Assembly: GCF_036588685.1 (NCBI RefSeq)
Contig: NC_086378.1
Location: 38,169,578 to 38,233,577, forward strand
DNA length: 64,000 nucleotides
Origin: Mytilus trossulus
Taxonomy: Eukaryota > Mollusca > Bivalvia > Mytilida > Mytilidae
Reading direction: 5' to 3'
The notes beneath the pieces were generated by a model. It did no database searches and had not been told where the DNA came from. It saw only the letters and a program-made list of their open reading frames with translations. A program made the translations under genes and the position numbers. Below are positions 1-12,130 of the stretch, piece by piece; position 1 is the first letter of the stretch; every line of letters begins with the position of its first letter.

Positions 1-168
1 GAAGCTAGGGACAAAGAATCTGAAAAACAAGATGACATGAGAATTTTCTTTAACACTCCTCCAAATGTTAAACATGGTACAACCAGCTACATAACCAAAG
101 CTGTACTCAGAACTCTTCTAGAAGGAGAAATCAAATTTGTAAATGAAGAAATGTGTCATATTACTTAA
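1..168 (+). CDS. 3' terminal exon of an unrecognised gene (partial)
   Basis: Frame 1 is open from the first base of the window and ends at TAA (166-168), giving 55 residues that start EARDKESEKQDDMR and end NEEMCHIT. The composition is mixed and charged with no long simple runs, unlike the AT-rich sequence that follows, and it reads like the C-terminus of a cytosolic protein. No signal, membrane segment or recognisable motif is visible. The middle part (KHGTTSYITKAVLRTLLEG) looks like a short amphipathic helix. Upstream exons lie outside the window, so the family cannot be named. The sequence after the stop is AT-rich with several ATTAAA-like hexamers, consistent with a 3' UTR. It could be a chance open frame, but coding-like composition for 55 codons ending just before an abrupt composition change argues against that. 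Confidence 0.55.
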   Translation, partial: EARDKESEKQDDMRIFFNTPPNVKHGTTSYITKAVLRTLLEGEIKFVNEEMCHIT

Positions 169-3100
169 TGTGTAGTTGATGCCTTAATCATACAAATATC
201 AACGAATCTCAGAAAATATCAAATATATAAAATTGAACATGATACATTTGCATGAGTGTCACATCAGGATCATGCAAAAAGAATATCACTTCAAAGAACT
301 ACTGTGAAAGTTTTTTTAAATTTAGACTCATTCTAGCAGAATGAAGAGAAATGAAAGATGGTAAAACCACCAACATTTTTTTCTCATTTTTTAATTAAAT
401 AGAACCAAATTGTTTACTAGCTTTAGAACAAATTCAGGAATGAAAGGCCCACAACCTTCCATATGTCTGTCTTGTAACATTTTTGTGAACATTTTTTTTA
501 TTTTATAGATTTTTTATTTGCAAGTGCTTTTTTATAACCAGTTTTATGGTTCCAATGCAATGTATATTTAATATTTAAGCATATATGTGATTGTGGTAAA
601 TGTTTGTCATGTAATAAGAACAAATGTGATGGCACAGAGACTGTGCTATACATTCTAACATATTAAATCCCTGGATACCTGCATCTATGGGATGATATTA
701 TGTCCATGAATTTATTTGTCGCCTGGCATAATGATTATTCAGGTCATTATTTTCCTTGTGATAAACTTTGCATAAGCACAAATGTAGAAATGATATAAAA
801 AAAAAAAAAGAAGACAAAAATCCTTTTTAATATGATATTGTTTGTGCTGTTGGTTTTTGCAAACAAAGAGTTATTAAGATCATGGGAAAGAGATTCAAAA
901 TCTTTTAGTCAGAGTAATTAAATGTTCGATACCAGTTTTATTATGCAAGACACATGAAACACTTTCCTCATATATGCTCAAAACCAAATGTATCTGGGAA
1001 ACTAAATATTAAAATGTTTGGGAGCATATGAACTGAAACGGCCTAACCAGAATAGTCAGACCATTTAAGGTCAACATTACCTGAATGTGTAAACAATGAT
1101 ATAATTTAACTCTATATTAACTATTCAAATCATGATTATCATGCCAGAGAAGATAAGCTCTCTACTTACTGTTTAAACAGGCATGTTGTTTACGAATAGG
1201 AATAATCTTTATTTGGTATTATGAAGACTTAAAAGGTTGAAAATCGGAATGCATAACAAATTAAAAAGTATCCAAATAATAATATCTGATTGAAGACTTT
1301 GTAATTTGAGGATATCAAAAATAGATACTGGTGTCGTACTTACAGTGTTGTCAATTTTTTCCTAAAAAATGAACTGATTGAAATTTTGATTTATAGTAAA
1401 CACTTTGTTGTTAAGTGTTTTTTTTACAAATTCAGATATACAGTGCCAATATGATAAATATTGTTTCTTACAAAGGAAGCTTAATAGTGCAGCTTAACTT
1501 CAAAATTCATGTTTAGAAGAATTGGAAATGAAAGTATCCAAGATAGCCAAAAACTTATAGTAAAGGTGAAATATGACCAGATATGAAAGTTGAAACTTAA
1601 AGAATTGTCAGATTTTTACAAAAATTATGAATTTGACCTTGGCATCAAAGCAATAGTTCCTATATTTGTACAAAAACATACAGTAAGTTCATAAAGAAAT
1701 TTGCATTTCTTGATTATTGATTTGAAGATCTATTTTTTTACGTTAAAATTTAAAAAAAAACCAACAGTTTTAATAGCTTTAATGCTGAATTATAGTTAGC
1801 TGTTCTGATTCTGAGGTTGCCTGAAATTTGTTGTTTTGGTTTAAAAAAAAAAAATACAAAATGTATGGTAAATTGAAATAGCTCTCATCATGTCTGTTTT
1901 ATTCGGCTTGAATAATTATAATTGATTTTGTTTAAAGATTGGCAAATTATGTCCTCCCATATCATTTTGCCAAAGAAAAAAATACTGGATTACGGTAGGC
2001 AAACAAATAACTGATATTGGACTATATGATGATCCTTGAGAACATGCAAATCTTCCTCTGAAGTGAATTGTATACTTCCTCAGGTTATTATTTTTATGCA
2101 TACGGGCCCTGTATTCAATAAAAGTATTATTCATTTGGAAATCTTTATCAAATTTTATATCATGAATCCCTTTCAATAGTAAGTTTTAAACTGTTGTCAA
2201 TGATCAAAGTCAACTGTATATGTAAGAATTGTAACCAAGAACAACATTTTAACCATAAGTCTTTTATCTGATTATAGGTGCTAATAGTGTATTTGTTATC
2301 TTATGCAATATAGCTAAGATCATAAAATACTCAATCCACAAAACAAAAAAAAACAATCCCAAGACACACAAAGACTGGTTAGATTTGTCAGTTGTTTGCT
2401 GCTGTGACAATCTCCTATCTTGAACATTTAATCATAGATAAATTATCTTTTTTTTCAAAGTTTAACTTTTATTTGGAGTCCTTGTAGATGTCATTAACAA
2501 ACCAAGCTTAAACTTTTCATCATAAAGGGTAATAAATATGAAGTTATGCACCTTATTTAAAAAACAAGTTGGATGATATAGATATTTATATATATATCTA
2601 TATTTGATCAAACAAATAACTACTGCACTAAATAGAATGGCCAAATCTTGCTTATTTTTCAGGTAATGTGCTTGTACCCCAGTATTTCTAGGGTTTCTCA
2701 CGTATTTAACCTAGTCATTTTCAATTATTTGATCTGGCAGGTGACATCTAACATCTCACTAAGAGAATCACAGCTAAGGGTGTTTATTTTATTTCGATCC
2801 TTACTGCCAACCTTGTCATCAATTAACAAATCAATTTGACCTTTTTTTCTAGATATATTAACATACAAAGGAATTGAAAAATATTCAAAATGACTAACTT
2901 TAGAAAGATGATCTCACTTTCATGTGTATCTGATCTGGTATTAGCTGTTATATTTCTTAAAAATGATAGTATTTTAGAATGTGTGACCAATGAATCATTT
3001 TCCATCTGATAATACCATCACTGAGATTATTAAATGAAATACTAACGGATAATTTCTATAAACAATTTTGTATATCTTACAAAGCAGTCCCCTTACCTTA

Positions 3101-3589
3101 AGTGTTTTTTTCTGATTAATTCTAAAGATTTCATACTTTAAAAGTTGTATATATTGTTCCTGCCTTTAACAAATTGAGCTTGCATAATGCCATAATGCTA
3201 ATTGATTTATAATGGCTCTTGGAACCCTCAACACTATAAACCGAATAATGTCAGCCGTTATATTCCGCCGATCTCTGTCTAATCTCCGATTGCTACATAC
3301 ATCGATAGGCTAGAGGGCGCAGAATTATTTGAGTTATCAACACTAGTCAAAATACAGATGATTATATATCTTCAATTATCACCCTTCACAGGGCATCTGT
3401 TTGATCTCCATATAAATAAAAAATTGCTAATTTCTTCAAACATATAGGTTTTCATTGAACTTAAACTACAGAATAAATACATTCTATTATTTTCTCATTT
3501 TGACTTTAATAAATCAGATATGAGCAACAGTAGTACCTAACAAAATATTTGATGCAAGATATATTTTCTAAATATGAATAGTAGTTTTT
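169..3589. other. AT-rich 3' UTR and intergenic DNA
   Basis: No credible coding frame on either strand. The first several hundred bases are probably the 3' UTR of the gene ending at 168; ATTAAA occurs near 662 and an A-run near 797, but the cleavage site cannot be fixed. A less AT-rich patch at 3230-3330 has no recognisable gene. Confidence 0.5.
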
Positions 3590-4135
3590 ATACGCCCGTC
3601 TTTTAGACGGCCGTATTATGGTATACCGTTGTCCGGCCGTCTGTCCGTCCGTCCTTCGTCCACATTTCGGACAATAACTCAAAAACACTTCCACCAATTT
3701 CCATGAAACTTAAGTGAATTGTTTATATCTATTGATGTAAGCTCCCTTTGGTTTTTTTTTAATTTCAGATTTTAAGTTTTGGATTTATGGGGCTATATTC
3801 ATAAAAAAGGGGGGATTTTCAACACTTCGGACAATAACTCAAAAAGGCTTTCACCAATGTCCATGAAACTGTGGTGAATTGTTTATATCTATTGATGTAA
3901 GCTCCCTTTCAATTTTTATAAATTTCAGATTTTAAGTTTTGGATTTATGGGGCTTTATTCATAAAAAAAGGGGGATTTTTAACACTTCGGACAATAACTC
4001 AAAAAGTCTTTCACCAATGTCCATGAAACTTTGGTGAATTGTTTATATCTATTGATGTAAGCTCCCTTTCAATTTTATAAATTTCAGATTTTACATTTCC
4101 GTGTTATGAATTTTTATGCTTAAAAAAGGGGGGAT
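3590..4135 (+). repeat. Tandem-repeat element, 'ggacaataactcaaaa' family, three 160-bp monomers
   Basis: The element opens with a hairpin (CCCGTC TTTTA GACGGCC, about 3594-3613), followed by a GC-rich tract (GTCCGTCCGTCC). Three direct monomers follow, with CGGACAATAACTC at 3668, 3828 and 3988, an exact 160-bp period. Each monomer carries 'attgatgtaagctccctttc' and a G-run (aaaaggggggat). A diverged antisense copy lies at 30535-31000. The 3' end is not clear. Confidence 0.8.
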
Positions 4136-4249
4136 ACAATAAAAGGTACTTGGTACTCAGAAAGTGTGTTGTGAACAAGATAGAATGTATGGATGAAAAA
4201 TTAAGACAACAAACTTAGTTAAATTTGAGTTAGCCTTAATAGTGCCAAT

Positions 4250-5995
4250 TTTTTTGTGCATTTTTAACCGGATTTTTGTGACAAAAATGTTGGTTATTGA
4301 TTTGGGGATGCCGAGCGGCCGGGTGGCCGGTCGGTCGGCAATCAAATGTTGTCCGTGTATTAACTCATGAACCGTTCAACCAAAGCTTTTAAAATTTTAA
4401 TATGTTGTTACTGACAACTAAATGAAGGTCAAGTTCAATAATGGCGATTTTGACTTTTACCGTTCAGGAGTTATGGTTCTTGAAAGATTGAAAAATGGCG
4501 TTTCCAGTTGTGTCCGTGCATTTACGCATGAACTGTTCTACCAAAGCTTCCCAAATTTAATATGTTGTTACTGGTGACAAAATGGAGGTCAAGTTCAATA
4601 ATGTCGATTTTGACTTTTACCGTTCAGGAGTTATGGTTCTTGAAAGATTGAAAAATGGTGTTTCCAGTCATGTCCGTGCATTTTCTCATGAACCATTCAA
4701 CCAAAGCTTTTCAAATTCTAATATGTTGTTACTAATGACAAAATAGAGGTCAAGTTCAATAATGATGATTTTGACTTTTACCGTTCAGTAGTTATGGTTC
4801 TTGAAAGATCGTAAAAATGGCGTTTCCAGTCATGTCCTTGCATTTACGCATGAACTGTTCTACCAAAGCTTCCCAAATTTTAATATGTTGTTACTGATGA
4901 CTAAATGGAGGTCAAGTTCAATAATGACGATTTTGACTTTTACCGTTCAGGAGTTATGGTTCTTGAAAGATTGAAAAATGGTGTTTCCAGTCGTGTCCGT
5001 GCATTTTCTCATGAACCATTCAACCAAAGCTTTTCAAATTTTATTATGTTGTTACTGACGACAAAATAGAGGTCAAGTTCAATAATGACGATTTTGACTT
5101 TTACCGTTCAGGAGTTATGGTTCTTGAAAGATTGAAAAATGGTGTTTCCAGTCATGTCCGTGCATTTTCTCATGAACCATTCAACCAAAGCTTTTCAAAT
5201 TCTAATATGTTGTTACTAATGACAAAATAGAGGTCAAGTTCAATAATGATGATTTTGACTTTTACCGTTCAGTAGTTATGGTTCTTGAAAGATCGTAAAA
5301 ATGGCGTTTCCAGTCATGTCCGTGCATTTACGCATGAACTGTTCTACCAAAGCTTCCCAAATTTTAATATGTTGTTACTGATGACTAAATGGAGGTCAAG
5401 TTCAATAATGACGATTTTGACTTTTACCGTTCAGGAGTTATGGTTCTTGAAAGATTGAAAAATGGTGTTTCCAGTCGTGTCCGTGCATTTTCTCATGAAC
5501 CATTCAACCAAAGCTTTTCAAATTTTATTATGTTGTTACTGACGACAAAATAGAGGTCAAGTTCAATAATGACGATTTTGACTTTTACCGTTCAGGAGTT
5601 ATGGTTCTTGAAAGATTGAAAAATGGTGTTTCCAGTCGTGTCCGTGCATTTTCTCATGAACCATTCAACCAAAGCTTTTCAAATTCTTATATGTTGTTAC
5701 TAATGACAAAATAGAGGTCAAGTTCAATAATGATGATTTTGACTTTTACCGTTCAGGAGTTATGGTTCTTGAAAGATCGTAAAATGGTGTTTCCATTCAT
5801 GTTGTTGCATTTACTCACGAACCATTCAATCTAAGCTTTTCAAATTTTAATATGTTGATACTGATGACAAAATAAAGGTCAAATTTGATATTGACGATTT
5901 TCACTTTCACCAATCATCAGTAATGGTTCTTGTGATATTGCCAGGACACAAATAAATGTTAATAAATCCGGTTTGCTGTCGTTGTGACAGCCTCT
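4250..5995 (+). repeat. Tandem-repeat element with about ten 160-bp monomers (BIV160/pearl-like architecture)
   Basis: The head carries a hairpin (ATTTTTGT G ACAAAAAT, near 4273-4289) and a GC-rich tract (GGCCGGTCGGTCGGC). About ten monomers follow, each containing 'gtcaagttcaataatg', 'gattttgacttttaccgttc' and 'gttatggttcttgaaag', with boundaries near 4351, 4512, 4672, 4834, 4994, 5155, 5317, 5478, 5639 and 5798, a period of 160-162 bp. The tail has a hairpin (GCTGTC GTTGT GACAGC) then CTCTTGTTA. A shorter copy with the same head and tail lies at 50835-51475. From general knowledge, a period near 160 bp inside a mobile element with a microsatellite block matches bivalve pearl/CvA-type elements and the BIV160 satellite; sequence identity to them was not tested. 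Confidence 0.85.
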
Positions 5996-8506
5996 TGTTA
6001 TTTATTATAAAAATGTAGCATAAAAGACAAGTTTAAAGAGCAACGGGTGTATCATGCGCTAAAGCTCAGCCCTTTATTAAGTATCTGTTTTACTCCAATA
6101 CCTGTCAGGGTCAAACTGTTGCTCATACTTGAAGTATTTGTGAGTATTTGTCAAGTTCTAGTTTGTCTGTATATTGTTAGTTATTTTTATTACTAGTCTA
6201 ATTTGTTAAACTTGTTCTATAATTATTGTAATGCTAGGAAGAATTACTTTTTCCATACATAAATGTAATCGGACAATTCCTAATGACTTTTGACCTTTGC
6301 CCTGTAGCAAAATTGGCAGACATAACTTACTGAGTCGTTTACGGTATTATTAAAAGTATTAGTACCTGGTCATTCATGGTCAATGACATGTTTGAAGGTA
6401 ATATTACAACACTATTACATGTACATGTAGTAGATTACCTGATAAACCACTTTTTTTTTCATTCATAAATTGTTATTTGTACATTTTATGTAATTCTTAC
6501 ATTTTCTAATTTCTGATCGAAATCCATTTATTTATTTTTCCCATTTTTATGAAAAAAGTAAAATTATTTGTAATAGACCATACTTTTAAGCTTGCTCATC
6601 TTGAAGTTTTTTTTATTTAAAATAAAGGAAATGTCAAAACTACAATTTTTTTTAAAATTTTGTTTTGGGGAAGGTGTTACTGTCTATCAGTGATTTTTCA
6701 TTTAAAAAAATTCATAAGCTGTTTTCTTATTGAATTTTGAATGCTTTTCTTGAATTTAATAAAGATAATGCTGAATTGTTTGCTGAGGATAACACTTCTT
6801 AGAAGATTTCTTTTTCTTTTTATTGAAAAATGACAATGTGTTTTTTTTTTTAACTGTATGTCCATACTTCAATACTAAGTTATGGGGCGTAAAAAAAATG
6901 GCACTGCATTGCTTATTTAAATGAGAATTTATTTATCTGCGCAAATATTTTGTCATGTGTTCTTATTTTTATACAAACATATGCTAGTAACTTAAAAGTA
7001 AAATTAATAAATAAATGCGCTTAAAAATGAAAATTTGATTAAAATCCCAAATCCCCTCAATTTTGCTTCTTTATTTTAATTTTTTAAAACAAAATTTATT
7101 ACAGCTATTAACTAACATTCAATTTAGATAAAAATGAAAATGATATCACAATCCCCTCTAATATTCAATCTTCTTATTTGAAACTGTATTACATATGATC
7201 TCATGATAAATAGGGGGAGTGGATCCCAAGTTAAGAAATGCCAAAACCTGAATTCAAGTGGATATGATAGGTCCATTTCTGCATCATGATATAACTAGAT
7301 CCCAAATTCCTGAATTTCTGACAATTAACAGACTTTTCATGAATCCCTAAATATGATCCTTCCTCTCCTTATAAATGTCAATGAGAAATTTACTGATTTT
7401 TTTTTCCCAATCCTAATTTATTATTTTTATTTTTTTTGAAAACTGCAATGAATATATTCAACTATTTCTAGGATAAAAGTATATTTTGAGAGCTGTTTTT
7501 GTAACCTTTAAATGTAAGTTGCTATCAGTGAATTGATTATTAAATTATGTATGTAAATGTAATATTATTGATTTTTTAGTTATAATTTATACATGTATTG
7601 TCAAATGTCATTGTATGTAAATTTGACAGTTTGTTTTTAAGTTGTTATCTGATATTAACAGATAATGTCAGTTTGTTGGGTTGTTTTTATTTTTAGTTTG
7701 TTATTATCTATAATTAAATTGAATAATCAGAATTAATTGTGTCAAATTTTATTACATTAAGCATAAAATTAACATATTGTGTATACCACCATTGAAAATT
7801 ACATAAATTTTCTCAGTATAATGAGAATTATCTTTGACAGAGAAGAAAGGTAATTAGACCTATTGTTGAAAGTCAGAGGTGTCATAAGTTTGTAGGGGAA
7901 AACTGGTTTTAAAAACATTAGTTTGATGAAATGGGATAATTTAATTAAATCCCTTCCTTTCAATAGTTAAGATTCTAATTTGTTTGGGATCAAGCAAGTT
8001 TGGATTTACAGTTGTTAAGATTGTTTCATACAGCTAGCTTTGTGTATTTGTTGTTGTGTAATGGTATTTTTCTCAAATATTGCAGCCACACCTTTCTTTT
8101 TTAGCAGTTGATGGAATTCATTGAATATTTCAGACGCTCCAAATTCTGCATTGCATATGTCATCTTACTCTATAATTTCATCAGGTTGAGTTTGTAGGTT
8201 TACAGTAATTAAACACAAAGTTTTGAGAAAGGGATCTTATATATTAAATTCCCTTGGATAAACAAAAATGGATTTCAATGAAACTTTCACAAAATCATCT
8301 TTACACAAAAAAAGTCAAGTCCTCCCTTTGCAGTGCACAATATATTTCTGTAATTTCATAATTTATGTTATATAAATATATACTGTGAAAGTATGGTTGC
8401 ATGTAAGGTTGTATCAGCTTCAATTTACTCCTTACCTCTATGAAATGTCAGATTGAGAATATGATCAGATTTAGAAAATCTATTTTTTATGACAACCAAG
8501 TTTTTG
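5996..8506. other. AT-rich intergenic DNA, no gene seen
   Basis: Very AT-rich with many A and T runs. No coding frame, hairpin or tandem array that I can support. Confidence 0.6.
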
Positions 8507-9943
8507 ACGAGCCTGCAACTTTTGTTGCAGAAAGCTTGACATAGGGATAGTGATCCAGCGGCTGCTACTGCTACGGCGGCAGCGGTGTTAGCTCACTTCT
8601 AAAAAGCTTTATATTTTAGAAGGAAGAAGACCTGGATGCTTCATACTTTGTATGTGGATGCCTCTTGTTACAAAGTTTCCGTCAGTCACATGTCCAATGT
8701 CCTTGACCCAATTGTCATGGTTCAGTAACTACTTGAAAAAAATGTTCAGATTTTTTGTAATGTTAAATTCTCTCTTATTATAAGTAATAGGATAACTATA
8801 TTTGATATGTGCGTACCTTGCAAGGTCCTCATACCCGTCAGACAGTTTTCACTTGACCTCGACCTCATTTCATGGATCAGTGAACAAGGTCAAGTTTTGG
8901 TGGTCAAGTCCATATCTCAAATACTATAAGCAGTAGGTCTAGTATATTTGGTGTATGGAAGCATTGTAAGGTGTACATGTCCAACTGGCAGGTGTCATCT
9001 GACCTTGACCTCATTTTCATGGTTCAGTGGTTATAGTTAAGTTTTTGTGTTTTGGTCCGTTTTTCTTATTCTGTATGCAGTAGGTCTACTATATTTGGTG
9101 TATGAAATGATTGTAAGGTGTACATGTCTAGTTGGTCGGTGTCATTTGACCTTGACCTCATTTTCATGGTTGAATGGTCAAAGTTAAGTTTTTGAGTTTT
9201 GGTCTTTTTTTCTAATACTATATGCAATATGTCAACTTTATTTGGTGTGTGGAAATATTTTATGATCTTTATTTCAGTCGTGCAGGTTTTATTTGACCTT
9301 GACCTCATTTTCACGGTTCATTGCTCTGTGTTAAGTTTTTGTGTTTTAGTCTGTTTTTCTTAAACTATAAGCAATAGGTCAACTATATTTGTTGTTTGGA
9401 AGAATTGTTAGATGAACATGTCTGCCTGGCATGGTTCATCTGACCTTGACCTCATTTTCATGGTTCAAAGGTCAATTTTAGATTACTTGGTTTATGTGAC
9501 AGTTGTAATAAAGCTTTATTTATATTTAGGACTTTCAACATAATATCAATGATTATCGGACCACAGATGAATTATCACGTTGTGATTGGTTAAACTCCGT
9601 CACGTGGTGACCCCCTATGAGACCGTATGGGGTTAGTAAGTTTCATATGGGGTTCGTGACGCGTTAATGGCGACGTCATCTATTAATGTTGTTCTGTTTC
9701 ATTGTTTATTTTTAAACAAAACGCCGCAGAAAAAGTTCAGCGTCCGATAAATTCGTTATACGGTTAACTACTGACCCCCTACGGATCCATAGAGGGTAAA
9801 TAAAATTCATAGGGGACTCGGCCTCCGGCCTCACCCCCTATGGATTTTACTAACCCTCTATGGATCCGTACGGGGTCAGTAGCGAACCATATAACTTATA
9901 TTAGTAAAGAAGGAGAGACATTTCAGTGTTTGCACTCTTGTTT
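8507..9943 (+). repeat. Tandem-repeat element, 'tgaccttgacctcattttcatgg' family, with an internal insertion
   Basis: The element starts in a T-run with a hairpin (CTGCAAC TTTT GTTGCAG, near 8513-8530), then a GC-rich tract (GCGGCTGCTACTGCTACGG). About five direct monomers of roughly 147 bp follow, each with 'gaccttgacctcattttcatgg', 'aagtttttgtgttttggtc' and 'gcagtaggtctactatattt'. The tail is 'gagacatttcagtgtttgcactcttg', again a small hairpin (AGTG TTTG CACT) plus CTTG. A second copy is at 29346-31574. Comparing the two tails shows that about 350 bp at 9555-9903 is a later insertion. Confidence 0.8.
9555..9903. mobile_element. Palindromic MITE-like insertion in the tandem-repeat element
   Basis: The sister copy near 31530 reads 'atatcaatgataagtaaag' without interruption, while this copy is split after 'atcaatga' and resumes at 'ttagtaaag'. 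The inserted segment is GC-richer than its surroundings and contains a long inverted repeat at 9756-9894, with arms of about 65 bp around GGCCTCCGGCC. The arms share 'ctactgaccccntacggatc' and 'catagagggt'. No open reading frame is present. The family is unknown. Confidence 0.75.
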
Positions 9944-12130
9944 ACTACAACCATAAAATTGAGGACTATTGAGAAAGACAAAATCAACCAGTGAGAACTG
10001 TAGTGCAATCCTACATGTACTTTCCATTTTTATTTTGGATGACAAAAATAATTTCTGCAGTCATGGTATGGGTCTACTGTCTGTAGTACTAGTATTACTA
10101 TAAATTTTGTTTTAAAATTTGTATCTTTTCTGGAAGAAGGCTTTTTCTATCAGTTGTCCTTAGTTACTTAACTGGTTCAGAGATCTTATCCTCAACCACT
10201 AAACCAATTGGAATAAAACTTTAAAGATTGATTTTTAACGTGATAATTTTTACTTCTGTCAATCAACAACAATGGCCATCATAGCTAAATATAGAACATA
10301 GAGGTAAAGTCCAAGTATGTGTCTATCATCTTAAAAACTGTAATAGATACTGAAACTCTGACTGGGAGAGAAATATTCGTAATGGTCCATGACATTGTAT
10401 TCAGATTTCAAAAGATTTGGTCTTGTGAAGTTGTGGTACTTTAATTGTCATTGAAAATTTAAAAAAAAAACTAGCTTAAAGGTAATGAAACTGAATATCT
10501 TATAAACTGTTCATGTCAGAACCACCAAAATTGAAATTGACCTGAGATTTATTGTCAACCACTGAGTGTTCCTTTTAAAAGATTTGGTCAAGTACAAAGA
10601 AATTTTCATCCAATAAAAAAACTTGTCAAGGAAGAAAGACAGACATGTGCATCTCAATATGGAGTTTTGATTCTTAGTTTTTATATAAATTTCAGAATTG
10701 TATTATGATCTATGTATTAGGTCCTCATGACTTAAATAAGAATAATGTGTTAAATGAAGACAGTGTCTAACATTTCCAAAGGTCAGTAACCAGTTTACAT
10801 GGCAGCATCGTTGTGAATTCATCAAACTGTCAAATCCAATATTTCTCACAAGTATGTCGACACTTTTCATCTTAGAAAATACAACACTATTCAAACATAT
10901 GGCCTATTGGTCACCATCAAAATCTTTGACATTTAGAATAGCATTGTCCATACAAAATAATCCAATACAAAGCTTCTCCTTTGAAACCATGATTCAAATC
11001 AAAACTGAACTTGAATGATCCCAAAGTGTTGAAAGATTACATGTATATATGATAAAAATGTAGTACTATTCTTATCAATTCCTTGAGAAGACCTCTGGTA
11101 TTTTTTCTTCAACAGATTGGTGTAGCTCTTGTGGAATGCAAGAGATAAACAAATACCACTTTCAGATGTAGATTTCATTATACATTTAATTGTTTGTTGA
11201 GTAATTTTCATATAAAAACTCAGATCAATCTTAGTCTTGTAAATGGATACAGCATACCTCTAAAGGTGACTTAGGTCTGTTAATTATAACTTCCATGGGT
11301 GTGAAAATGTCAGGATCCTGTGGTACAGGAGTTGTATGTTCATGTCTGTCTTCTTTTTTTTTGCATTTTTTTGGTTTAAAATATAGGTGCTAAAGTTATC
11401 TTGTTCAAATATCTTCACATTTTCTTGTCTGGGCTTTTATAGCTGACAAAATGGTATGAGTTTTTCTCATTGTTCAAGACTGTACTGTAGCCTAACATTT
11501 TTTTGTTACTTCATTTTAACACTAGTGGATAGCTGTCTCATTGGCAATCATACTTTGTCTCCTCCTTTCCAAATGGTGTATGTTTATTTATTGAATATGA
11601 CTCATGTTAGATCTCTGGTAATATCTGCTGTTATTTCACAACTGACCATTTTTAAATTGGAGCTCCATATCATCAATAAAGATATTGTGACCACTATATT
11701 TGTTTTCAGGTTGCCATGTGATGTTGGTCACCTGCTCCAATAATATTTACTCCATACATTGTTTTATCCATAGCAATTTCAATTGATTTTACACTTTTTA
11801 ACATGTGGACTAAATTATAATCCTGGTACCTTTGATACTATTTACACTTATAACATATGGACACACTTGGTGGAGAGCTGATTCATCGAACAATCATACC
11901 ACATCTTCTTTTTAATATACACAACATCTGTTTTCATAATATTGTGCATTTATTTTCTAAACCAATTCCAAAGTTCAACTGTGGAATGAGGTACTGGAGG
12001 CATGATATATTTAAATGCATAGAGTTATTTTTTCCACAGGCATGTATAATTTGTACTTTTTTTTCTGATATAGCTAAATTGCACTCTGTTTTGTAAATGA
12101 GTTGTCAAAATGATGAATAATAAAAGCAAA
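9944..12130. other. Intergenic DNA with fragments of dispersed repeats
   Basis: No gene seen. Fragments of the mussel-type repeat containing 'gtctcattggcaatcat' (antisense of 'atgattgccaatgagac') lie near 11530-11570 and 11870-11920; open frames here derive from that repeat. Confidence 0.5.

Noticed and set aside
9066..9314. 82-codon minus-strand open frame with an internal repeat
   Set aside because: It is a by-product of the 147-bp tandem monomers; the repeated MKMRSRSN sequence is translated repeat DNA.
11456..11743. 95-codon open frame on the plus strand
   Set aside because: It overlaps antisense fragments of the 'atgattgccaatgagac' repeat and has no splice context or recognisable protein features.
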